Assembly (NCBI GenBank): GCA_017993835.1
Contig: JAGOLX010000003.1
Location: 124,001 to 188,000, forward strand
From: Phycisphaerae bacterium
Lineage (GTDB): Bacteria > Planctomycetota > Phycisphaerae > Sedimentisphaerales > Anaerobacaceae
DNA length: 64,000 nucleotides
Reading direction: 5' to 3'
Of this stretch, positions 57,024-64,000 are shown piece by piece. The translations under genes were made by a program, and so were the position numbers. The notes below the pieces were generated by a model, which was not told the origin of the DNA, searched no databases, and was given only the letters and a program-made list of their open reading frames with translations. Each line of letters starts with the position of its first letter. Positions within the stretch are counted from its first letter, which is position 1.

Positions 57024-57578
57024 CTAGCCGATCTCCTGCAGAAGCCAAGCACGGGCATAGGCCCAACAGCGCTTGGCGGTATTGCGAGAGAAGCCCAACA
57101 CCTCCGCCGTCTGCTCAATGGTCAGGCCGGCGAAGTAACGCAGCTTCACCACATCAGCTTTGATCTTGTCTTGCCGCGACAGCTTCTCCAGGGCTTCATC
57201 CAGAGCCAGCAGCCTCGCGGAGAACTCCGGGTCATCGGAGGGCAGAACTACATCGTCGAGATCGACTCTTCCCTGGTCCCCTCCATACTTGAGCTCCTTC
57301 CTGCGGCGGGCCCGTTCGATGAGAATCCGGCGCATCGCCTCCGCCGCGGCCATGAAGAAGTGATTGCGGCTGTTCCAGGAATGTGGTTCATCTCCCACCA
57401 GCCGGAGATAGGCCTCGTGCACGAGCGCGGTCGCCTGCAGTGTCTGCCCCGGCTTCTCATGCGATAGCTTCTGCGCCGCCAACAGCCGGAGTTCCTCATA
57501 GACCAGTGGCAGCAGTTCATCTGTAGCCTTCGTGTCCCCCCGTTCGATGGCGTTCAGGATGCGAGTGACATCGCTCAT
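57024..57578 (-). CDS. ECF-like sigma factor of the planctomycete sigma/kinase type
   Basis: 184 residues: DELLPLVYEELRLLAAQKLS (region 2), QATALVHEAYLRLVGD, FFMAAAEAMRRILIERARRR and region 4 DVVKLRYFAGLTIEQTAEVL, GFSRNTAKRCWAYARAWLLQ. The ATG at 57578 with SD GGGGAGCAG fits the family; a longer frame to 57719 overlaps the divergent gene's promoter. It precedes the kinase gene by 108 bases. A phosphorylation link to the kinase is the usual proposal for such pairs. Confidence 0.9.
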   Translation of the reverse strand: MSDVTRILNAIERGDTKATDELLPLVYEELRLLAAQKLSHEKPGQTLQATALVHEAYLRLVGDEPHSWNSRNHFFMAAAEAMRRILIERARRRKELKYGGDQGRVDLDDVVLPSDDPEFSARLLALDEALEKLSRQDKIKADVVKLRYFAGLTIEQTAEVLGFSRNTAKRCWAYARAWLLQEIG

Positions 57579-57705
57579 ATCTGCTCCCCACGATGCCGGA
57601 TCAATGGCGTCTCCATTCTCCCAGAAACCTGGGCAAACGGCAAGCGAATGCGTCGAATCTGCTTGGCGGTCCGGCGTGTACTGGATAGAATGGACACTTG
57701 GCCAA

Positions 57706-59436
57706 ATGAGAAAGATCAAGAGTCATAACCTGGCGCAATTGCTGATGCAGCTTCGATTCACGCCGGAGGCGAAACGCCGTGCGCAGTTGGAGGCGGCCGA
57801 GAAGCTCTATGGTCTGGTCGACAAGGACAAGCAGTACCCGTATGACTTCGTGTGCTTCCACATCACCGGGTTCCAACCCAAGGGGGAGCAGGAACAGGAG
57901 ATCATCGCCGGGGGCGACCTGCGGAACGACCTGCAGGTCTTCATCACGAAGCTCAGCGGCAAGCTGGCGACACCGATCGCGGAGGCGGGCGAGCGGGTGT
58001 ACACCGTCGAGGAACTGGCCGTCAGGTTCAGCGTCGCGACGAAGACGATAGACCGCTGGCGGGCTCGCGGCCTGTTGCCTCGCAAGTTCGTGTTCGACGA
58101 CGGCGTGCACCGCCTGGGCTTTCTCGAATCGGTCGTCGAGCGGTTCGCCCGCGAGAATCCGGAGCTGGTCGCCTGCGCGAGCCGGTTCCGGCGTCTGACC
58201 GAGACCCAGCATCAGCAGATCATCCGTCAGGCCCGCAGCCTGGCGGCCAAGACCTCCCTGTCGCGCCACCGGATCATCGGCCAGATCGCCGAGAAGCTGG
58301 GCATCGCTCGTGAGACGGTCCGCACCTTGCTGGGACAGTACGAGAAAGAACACCCGAACAAGCCGGTCTTCCGCCGGCCCCTGGGACGCATCCAGCCGGC
58401 AGAGGCAGCGGAGCTGTTTCGCCTCCACCAACAAGGGGTCGGCATCCGCCAGCTCATGGAGCAGTTCGACCGCAGTCGGGCCGCAGTCCATCGGATCATC
58501 AACCAGCGGAGGGCCGCCGCTCTGCTGGCTCGCAAGATCGAATATGTTCCCAGCGACGAGTTCCAGCAGGCAAACGCACGCGAACAGATCCTCGGCACGC
58601 CGCTGGCCGTGGACCGGTCCGAACCCCAGGGCAAAATCGGGCCCTTCGAGCTGCCCGATGAGAACGGGATCGCGGAGGGAACGGATCACGTCTGGGAGCC
58701 CACCCTGCTGCCCGAGTACATGCAGGTGCTGAAGGTCACGCCGGTGCTGAGCCGGGACCGGGAGATCGAGCTGTTTCGTCGGTACAACTACCTCAAGTAT
58801 CTGGTCTCGCAGGAGCGTCACCAGCTCCGGCTGTCCAAGGTCCCGGCCGGGTTGCTGTCGCGACTGGAGGGCTGCCTCGACGAGGCTGAGGAGATCCGCA
58901 CGCTGCTCGTCGAGGCGAATCTCCGTCTCGTGGTCAGCATCGCAGGCAAGCACACCAGCGACGGCCCAAGCTTCTTGGAACTGGTCAGCAAGGGCAATTT
59001 CGCGCTGATCCAGGCGGTCGAGGAGTTCGACTATGCCAAAGGGTTCCGCTTCAGCCGTCGGGCGTCGCTGGACATCGCCAAGGAGTATGCGAAGGTCTCC
59101 GGGCGGAGCACGGAGCTGACTCCCAAGCGAGCGGCCTCTCTCGCCAGCATTCAGCGCGACATGCGGGACACCACCGCCGACGTCCTGGCCATCGAACGGA
59201 CCCGACAGGACCTGGCCGAGGTCATTCGACAGGAACTCGACGAGCGGGAACAATACGTCATCCTCCATCATTTCGGTCTGACCGGCAGTGCGATCCGCAA
59301 GAACACCAAAACCCTCAAGCAGATCGGCGAGGAGCTCGACCTGACGAAGGAGCGAATCCGCCAGATCGAGCTGTCGGCCCTGCAGAAACTCCGCCAGTGC
59401 CTCAGTCGGGAGCAGTTCGAGATGCTCACCGGCTAG
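57706..59436 (+). CDS. Large RNA polymerase sigma factor with N-terminal helix-turn-helix domains
   Basis: A 576-residue sigma-70 family protein. Residues about 100-125 are a MerR-like HTH (YTVEELAVRFSVATKTIDRW). Two further helical repeats follow (RHRIIGQIAEKLGIARETVR; GVGIRQLMEQFDRSRAAVHR). Regions 2-4 of a sigma factor occupy about 340-576: DREIELFRRYNYLKYLVSQE, LLVEANLRLVVSIAGKH, YAKGFRFSRRASLDIAKEYA and DLTKERIRQIELSALQKLRQ. The size and N-terminal DNA-binding modules separate it from housekeeping RpoD; similar long sigma factors occur in planctomycetes (recollection). Divergent from the ECF sigma gene. Confidence 0.88.
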   Translation: MRKIKSHNLAQLLMQLRFTPEAKRRAQLEAAEKLYGLVDKDKQYPYDFVCFHITGFQPKGEQEQEIIAGGDLRNDLQVFITKLSGKLATPIAEAGERVYTVEELAVRFSVATKTIDRWRARGLLPRKFVFDDGVHRLGFLESVVERFARENPELVACASRFRRLTETQHQQIIRQARSLAAKTSLSRHRIIGQIAEKLGIARETVRTLLGQYEKEHPNKPVFRRPLGRIQPAEAAELFRLHQQGVGIRQLMEQFDRSRAAVHRIINQRRAAALLARKIEYVPSDEFQQANAREQILGTPLAVDRSEPQGKIGPFELPDENGIAEGTDHVWEPTLLPEYMQVLKVTPVLSRDREIELFRRYNYLKYLVSQERHQLRLSKVPAGLLSRLEGCLDEAEEIRTLLVEANLRLVVSIAGKHTSDGPSFLELVSKGNFALIQAVEEFDYAKGFRFSRRASLDIAKEYAKVSGRSTELTPKRAASLASIQRDMRDTTADVLAIERTRQDLAEVIRQELDEREQYVILHHFGLTGSAIRKNTKTLKQIGEELDLTKERIRQIELSALQKLRQCLSREQFEMLTG

Positions 59437-59534
59437 GCTTTTGCCTTGATTTCCTCGCGGGCAGACGATACCTTACGGCGCGACATTCAGCGTCTGGACC
59501 TGACTGTTCCCGAAAGTACAGCAAGGAGACACCT

Positions 59535-60347
59535 GTGGAGACAATCGGCTTCATCGGCAGCGGCAACATGGCGGAAGCGTTCATCAACGGCGTCCTGAAG
59601 GCCGGCGTATACAGGCCGGGCAAGGTCTACGTCAGCGACGTCCGAGCGGAACGGATCGAGTATCTGCGAGAGCATTACGGCGTGCGGACCGCGACGGACA
59701 ACGCGGAGCTGGCCTCCAAGGTGGACGTCCTGGTGCTCAGCGTCAAGCCGCAGAACATGAGAGCCGCGCTGGAGAGCATCAAGAACCACATCAACGACGA
59801 CGTGCTGATCATCTCGATTGCCGCCGGGATCAAGACCTCGCTCATCTCCTCCATCCTCGGCGACGTCGCCATCGTGCGGGTCATGCCGAACATGCCCGCT
59901 TGGGTGCGCGAGGCCGCCAGCGTGCTGTACGCCAATGAGAAGGCCCGCAGGAACGTCGAGAAAGCCAGGTTGATCCTGCTGTCCGTCGGTCAGACGGTCA
60001 CCGTGGAGGATGAGGATCTGCTGGATGTCGTGACCGCGGTCAGCGGCTCCGGCCCGGCCTACTTCTTCCTGCTCATGCACGAGATGATCGCCACGGGCAT
60101 CAAGCTGGGCCTGCCCGAGAAGGAGGCCCAGGATCTCGTCCTCCAGACGGCCAAGGGCGCCGCTCTGCTGGCGGAGAAAGCGGCCACGGAAGGCAGCACC
60201 CCCGCACAGCTCAGCGCCCGCGTGGCCACGCCGAACGGCACCACTGAAGCAGCGTTCAAGGTATTTCAGGCTCGAGGATTCAGCGATATGATCGAAGCAG
60301 GACTCGCCCGAGCCGCCGACCGAAGCCGGGAACTGTCCGCCGGTTGA
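59535..60347 (+). CDS. proC: Pyrroline-5-carboxylate reductase
   Basis: 270 residues; reduces P5C to proline with NAD(P)H. Nucleotide motif IGFIGSGNMAEAFINGVLKA near the N-terminus, then VLVLSVKPQNM, IVRVMPNMPAWVREAASVLY and the family signature VSGSGPAYFFLLMHEMIATG. GTG start with SD AAGGAGA. The gene for the opposite enzyme of proline degradation follows 90 bases later. Confidence 0.96.
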   Translation: METIGFIGSGNMAEAFINGVLKAGVYRPGKVYVSDVRAERIEYLREHYGVRTATDNAELASKVDVLVLSVKPQNMRAALESIKNHINDDVLIISIAAGIKTSLISSILGDVAIVRVMPNMPAWVREAASVLYANEKARRNVEKARLILLSVGQTVTVEDEDLLDVVTAVSGSGPAYFFLLMHEMIATGIKLGLPEKEAQDLVLQTAKGAALLAEKAATEGSTPAQLSARVATPNGTTEAAFKVFQARGFSDMIEAGLARAADRSRELSAG

Positions 60348-60387
60348 TCGAGAGACACCCATGAAGCAAGAACAGATACACGACGTC

Positions 60388-60433
60388 GGCTCCCCGGGAC
60401 ACAAGCCCGGGCCGACCCCACTGAGGAGCACCT
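60388..60433 (+). repeat. Palindrome in the 5' region of the P5C dehydrogenase gene
   Basis: CCCGGG-ACACAAG-CCCGGG at 60393-60411, in frame with the downstream gene (would encode SPGHKPGPTP). It sits just before the SD of ATG 60439. It may be one more copy of a small palindromic element, or a translational hairpin. Confidence 0.4.
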
Positions 60434-60438
60434 CGCAG

Positions 60439-62022
60439 ATGACAAAGAGCAGCAAGCAATCGAAGGCCGGCCTGAGTCTGCCGCCCTTTGAGAATGAACG
60501 CGTCTTCCCAGGGATCGACGATCCGAAAGTCCGCGAGGGCTTTCCCCTCGCGATCGCACAAGTCCGCAAACAGCTTGGGAGAACCTATCCTCTGTACATC
60601 GACGGCCGGGAGATCGCGACGCCCAATACCCTGGACTCCGTCAACCCCACCAATCCGAACGAGATCATCGGCACGGTATGCCAGGCAGGTCAGGCCGAAG
60701 CGGAAATGGCTCTCTGTGCGGCCGAGCGGGCCCTGCTGAGCTGGCGGGACGTGGACCCGGTCGAGCGAGCCCGCTACCTCGTCCAGGCGGCGGACGTGGC
60801 CCGTCGCAAGATCTTCGAGTACTCCGCCTGGCAGGTCCTGGAAGAGGGCAAACAGTGGGCACAGGCCTACAACGACCTCGCGGAAGGGATCGACTTCCTG
60901 GAATACTGCGCCAGAGAGATGATCCGCCTGGGCACGCCGCAGGACATGGGCAGCTACAGCACCGAGTCAAATCACTACTTCTATCAGCCCAAAGGCGTCG
61001 CAGTCGTGATCGCGCCCTGGAATTTCCCGTTCGCCATCAGTTGTGGGATGTCCGCCGCTGCGATCGTCGCAGGCAATCCCGTCGTGTACAAGCCCTCCAG
61101 CCAGTCCATCGTCGTCGGGCATCATCTCGTCGAGATCTTCCGCGAGGTCGGCCTGCCCGCGGGCGTCTTCAACTATGTCCCCGGCCCAGGTTCCGCCATC
61201 GGCGATTACCTCGTGGACAGTCCCAAGGTCAGCGTGATCGCCTTCACCGGCTCGATGAACGTCGGCCTGCGCATCATCGAGCGGGCGGGTCGGACGCCCC
61301 AAGGCCAGGACTCCGTCAAGCACGTGGTCTGCGAGATGGGCGGCAAGAACGCCATCCTCCTCGACGACGAATTCGACGAGGACGCCGCGATTCGGGACGT
61401 CCTGTATTCCGCCTTCGGCTATCAAGGCCAGAAGTGCTCCGCCTGTTCGCGTCTGATCGTACACGACAGAGCTTACGACCGATTCGTTCCCCGGCTCGTG
61501 GAGGCCGCGAAGAAGCTGAAGATCGGGCCGGCCGAGGACCCCGCCAACTACATGGGTCCCGTGATCGACGACAAGGCCCAGCGAACGATCCAGCGGTACG
61601 CCGATCTGGCGGCCCAGGAGGGCAGAGTCCTGTACCGAAGCGAGGTCCCCCGGAACGGGTACTACGTCCCGATGACGATCGTCGAAGGGATCACGCCGGA
61701 CCATCGGATCGCCCAGGAGGAGGTGTTCGGCCCGGTGTTGGCCATTATGCGGGCGAAGGACTTCGATCAGGCGCTCCAATGGGCCAACTCGACGCGATTC
61801 GCGCTGACCGGTGCGATCTTCAGCAAGAGTCGCGAGCACCTGGATCGTGCGGTCCGCGAGTTCCGCGTGGGCAACCTGTACCTCAATCGCGGCTGCGTCG
61901 GCGCCCTGGTGAAGGTGCAGCCGTTCGGCGGGTTCAAGATGTCCGGCGGCGGCACGAAGGCCGGCGGGCCGGACTACCTGCTCCACTTCATGGACCCGCG
62001 ATGCGTGACGGCGCAGCCCTAG
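60439..62022 (+). CDS. L-glutamate gamma-semialdehyde (P5C) dehydrogenase
   Basis: 527 residues from the chosen start; oxidises P5C/glutamate semialdehyde to glutamate with NAD. ALDH motifs: VAVVIAPWNFPFAISCGMSA, FTGSMNVGLRIIERAG, CEMGGKNAILLDDEFDEDAA (catalytic Glu) and YQGQKCSACSRLIVHDRAYD (catalytic Cys), with EEVFGPVLAIM later. The ATG at 60439 has SD AGGAGC 9 bases upstream. The frame also opens at ATG 60361, which would add 26 residues encoded partly by a palindrome (CCCGGG-ACACAAG-CCCGGG). No proline dehydrogenase domain is fused. Follows proC. Confidence 0.94.
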   Translation: MTKSSKQSKAGLSLPPFENERVFPGIDDPKVREGFPLAIAQVRKQLGRTYPLYIDGREIATPNTLDSVNPTNPNEIIGTVCQAGQAEAEMALCAAERALLSWRDVDPVERARYLVQAADVARRKIFEYSAWQVLEEGKQWAQAYNDLAEGIDFLEYCAREMIRLGTPQDMGSYSTESNHYFYQPKGVAVVIAPWNFPFAISCGMSAAAIVAGNPVVYKPSSQSIVVGHHLVEIFREVGLPAGVFNYVPGPGSAIGDYLVDSPKVSVIAFTGSMNVGLRIIERAGRTPQGQDSVKHVVCEMGGKNAILLDDEFDEDAAIRDVLYSAFGYQGQKCSACSRLIVHDRAYDRFVPRLVEAAKKLKIGPAEDPANYMGPVIDDKAQRTIQRYADLAAQEGRVLYRSEVPRNGYYVPMTIVEGITPDHRIAQEEVFGPVLAIMRAKDFDQALQWANSTRFALTGAIFSKSREHLDRAVREFRVGNLYLNRGCVGALVKVQPFGGFKMSGGGTKAGGPDYLLHFMDPRCVTAQP

Positions 62023-62105
62023 ACTATCACCCGACTGTGCCGCACAACGGGACTAGAGCCACCGCTAGAACGACGGGCGAAGCAACCGCCAGCGGAGAAT
62101 GAAGG

Positions 62106-62294
62106 TCAACTGCGATCGACAACGATCGCCTTGACCGGACACTCGGCGGCCGCCTGCTCGGCGCTGTCCTCGAGCTTCACGGGAACCTCGTCCACGATCA
62201 CGGTGGCCATCTCGTCGCCCATCTCGAATACCTCCGGGCAGATATCGCAGCAGAACCCGCAGGCCGTGCAGATGTCTCGGATATGCACCTTCAT
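62106..62294 (-). CDS. Small 4Fe-4S ferredoxin
   Basis: 62 residues with CTACGFCCDICP and a distant Cys in AAAECPVKAI, the layout of single-cluster ferredoxins (CxxCxxC...C, plus one extra Cys next to the third). A short acidic strand (MATVIVDEVPVKLEDSAEQA) joins the two parts. SD AAGGAGC. It is convergent with the P5C dehydrogenase gene and could serve radical SAM or ETF enzymes of this genome; no direct partner is beside it. Confidence 0.9.
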   Translation of the reverse strand: MKVHIRDICTACGFCCDICPEVFEMGDEMATVIVDEVPVKLEDSAEQAAAECPVKAIVVDRS

Positions 62295-62423
62295 GCCAAG
62301 CTCCTTTCCACGTCGAGGACAAGGTCTTGGCGCCGGACGGTTCGGCGCGCACCGATGGATTCAATAAGCCATTGCGGCGTCGTTGTCAACGATCTTCGCG
62401 GGTTCTCCGACGCGTCGAAGAAA

Positions 62424-64000
62424 TCAGGAATCGCCCGGTGCGAGACTCGCTTCGGCGGTCCCGCCGTAAACGCCCATGTCAATGCGCATGTTGTCGGCGG
62501 CATCGCCCCAGGGGGTGAGCACGGGCTCGTCGAGCAGATCCGAGGCCGGATCGCCGGCGTCGATGCACGGGCTGGTCACCTCGTCCGACACCCAGGAGAT
62601 CCTGCCGCCGTCCCACCGCCATCCTTGACTCTGGAGGTGGTAGTCGCCGGGCGTCCAGATGTCCCCTGCCCACGCGCCCAGGGAGACGAACAGCGGGTCG
62701 GCGTCTAGATTGCCGTCGCCCGTCCAGCCGCCTTGGACATCCGAGTATGCAACAGTCGCCCGATTGCTCTTGATCTGATCGCCGCCCGGGAGATTGTTGA
62801 AGTAGACGATCGAGTTGGCCACGTTCGGCGACGTGGCATCGATGCCGTGCGCCAAGTTCTCCACAATCGTACAGTTGACGACGGTGGGCTTGCCGCCGTG
62901 GACGCCCTGACCACCGTTGGCGGCGATGAGGCAGTTACATATCGTCGCCTCGGGCTGCTTGGCCGCACGGCCCTCGCCGACCGACGACATCTCGATGCCC
63001 GCAGCGCCGTTGGCGATGACCCGACAGCCGGCGACGGTCGGATTGCACTGGCCGACGAGCCTCAACCCGGCGCCGGTGCTGCCGACCATCGTGCAAAAGG
63101 CAATCGTCGGCGAGGCGTCGTAACAGTACACTCCCTCGTTCCCGCCTGTAACGGTGAACCCGGCCAGGATGCTGTTGGCGTCCTCGTGCCCGGCAAACAC
63201 TACTGTGCCCCCGGGGCTCCGCAGAATGGTCGACGCGACGACCGCGGGATCGTCCGGGTCCGTCGAGCGAATCGTGATGGGCCTGCCCAGGAAGTCCACT
63301 CTCTCGTCGTATCTGCCGGCGGGTGCAATGATCTCGTCGCCGTCCTCCGCGAAGGCGACCGCGTGCTGAAGGTAATCGTATCGGTCACCCGTCCGCGCGT
63401 TGCGCACGCGACCATCGAAAACGGAATAGCCCAGATCGAGAGTCATCGCCTGGATGGGCCCGTACGCGCGGTACAACCAGACCAGAGTCGTTCCATCCAG
63501 AGCCGGCATGACCCCCGTCAACGATGTGGGAAGGTCGATGCTCAGAACGCCGTAGCTGCGCGTGACACACGCCAGCCGGATGCCGCTGCCCGGGACTGAA
63601 CTGTCCGCATAGGCGACCAGCGGTCCGTCGATCGTCGCCTGCTGCTGCATCCCGGACCCTTTGGCGACGACAAACTCCCGGATATTCGCGAGGTTGGACA
63701 GATCGGCGCCGTAGATATCGCCTTTGTCGTTCCGCTGGTCGGTCCAGACCACGAGCCGGCCCCAGATCGCCGGGTCGTATTGGCGAGCGGGATCGTCGCA
63801 AACCGTGACCACCTGGATGTGGTTCAAGTCCGAGAGATCGGCGGCGTAGATGTCCCCCTGGGCCTCCCAGACGACCAGATCGCCGCAGATATCGATCACG
63901 CTGTCCAGGGTCCCGTAGGGACTGTTGACGGGGAAGGGATCGCGCTGTCCGACGTGCGTCGCGATCGTGAAGAAGACGGGTGAACCCAGATTGGACAGAT
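62424..64000 (-). CDS. Secreted-type propeller plus right-handed beta-helix protein, 5' end outside window
   Basis: The frame is open from the window edge to the stop at 62424 (at least 525 residues). The first 180 residues are TolB-like propeller blades (DICGDLVVWEAQGDIYAADL, WGRLVVWTDQRNDKGDIYGA). Residues after about 210 are parallel beta-helix turns with nested Asn/Gly and Cys (GTVVFAGHEDANSILAGFTV, NPTVAGCRVIANGAAGIEMS, KPTVVNCTIVENLAHGIDAT). The end DMRIDMGVYGGTAEASLAPG is typical of planctomycete beta-helix secreted proteins. A signal peptide would be beyond the edge. Function is probably extracellular, possibly polysaccharide-related. Confidence 0.85.
   Translation of the reverse strand, partial: LSNLGSPVFFTIATHVGQRDPFPVNSPYGTLDSVIDICGDLVVWEAQGDIYAADLSDLNHIQVVTVCDDPARQYDPAIWGRLVVWTDQRNDKGDIYGADLSNLANIREFVVAKGSGMQQQATIDGPLVAYADSSVPGSGIRLACVTRSYGVLSIDLPTSLTGVMPALDGTTLVWLYRAYGPIQAMTLDLGYSVFDGRVRNARTGDRYDYLQHAVAFAEDGDEIIAPAGRYDERVDFLGRPITIRSTDPDDPAVVASTILRSPGGTVVFAGHEDANSILAGFTVTGGNEGVYCYDASPTIAFCTMVGSTGAGLRLVGQCNPTVAGCRVIANGAAGIEMSSVGEGRAAKQPEATICNCLIAANGGQGVHGGKPTVVNCTIVENLAHGIDATSPNVANSIVYFNNLPGGDQIKSNRATVAYSDVQGGWTGDGNLDADPLFVSLGAWAGDIWTPGDYHLQSQGWRWDGGRISWVSDEVTSPCIDAGDPASDLLDEPVLTPWGDAADNMRIDMGVYGGTAEASLAPGDS

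Overview
The window looks like a planctomycete chromosome, probably from the Phycisphaerae side of the phylum (inference from gene content only). Pointers are: an ECF sigma factor next to a very large Ser/Thr kinase with TPR and PD40 repeats, a secreted PD40 protein with a dockerin-like calcium-binding tail, tandem BlaI/M56-peptidase cassettes, a sigma factor paired with a LolA-like membrane protein, and many signal-peptide proteins. Base composition is GC-rich and the standard code fits. No tRNA, rRNA, CRISPR array or intact insertion sequence was found.

Left part (1-20.5 kb): nitrogen assimilation around a giant surface protein. gltB (glutamate synthase large subunit) runs off the left edge. 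A 1.08 kb gene-free stretch follows, then a 1892-residue autotransporter-like protein with about 25 Asn/Thr/Gly-rich repeats alternating with Tyr-Ala-rich tracts and a C-terminal beta-barrel. After a GyrI-like protein and a small membrane protein come glnN (type III glutamine synthetase), a decayed amtB-glnK relic, an intact amtB-glnK pair, a porin-like protein and a NifA/NtrC-type sigma-54 activator, all on the minus strand. Two matches to the sigma-54 -24/-12 promoter (before the porin and before the relic) tie this block into one likely regulon.

Middle part (20.5-32.2 kb): a lipoprotein, a PflX-like radical SAM protein, an orphan protein with a diadenylate-cyclase-like C-terminus, a coaX / membrane protein / MnmE-like GTPase operon (the GTPase lacks the CxGK tail), an ECF sigma factor coupled to a membrane LolA-like protein, rpmA-obgE, a TlpA-like lipoprotein missing one active-site Cys, and a trypsin-like protease with TPR repeats.

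Signalling cassettes (32.6-39.4 kb): two consecutive BlaI repressor / M56 (BlaR1-like) metallopeptidase pairs. The usual penicillin-binding sensor is absent; one peptidase carries an FG-GAP-like beta-propeller, the other an EpsI/DUF3485-like domain plus leucine-rich repeats. The first peptidase has an in-frame amber codon near its start.

Right part (39.4-64 kb): ETF-quinone oxidoreductase and a fused ETF beta-alpha protein; a secreted PEP-synthase-like ATP-grasp protein; a PadR / aquaglyceroporin / radical SAM / G3E GTPase operon; a CDF metal exporter whose tail is encoded by an inverted repeat; an orphan corrinoid protein; a secreted PD40-dockerin protein and a giant kinase sharing its C-terminal domain; an ECF sigma factor and a large sigma factor read divergently; proC and P5C dehydrogenase; a ferredoxin; and a beta-helix protein running off the right edge. 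Short palindromic sequences are inserted in frame in gltB, the kinase (twice) and the 5' end of the P5C dehydrogenase region.
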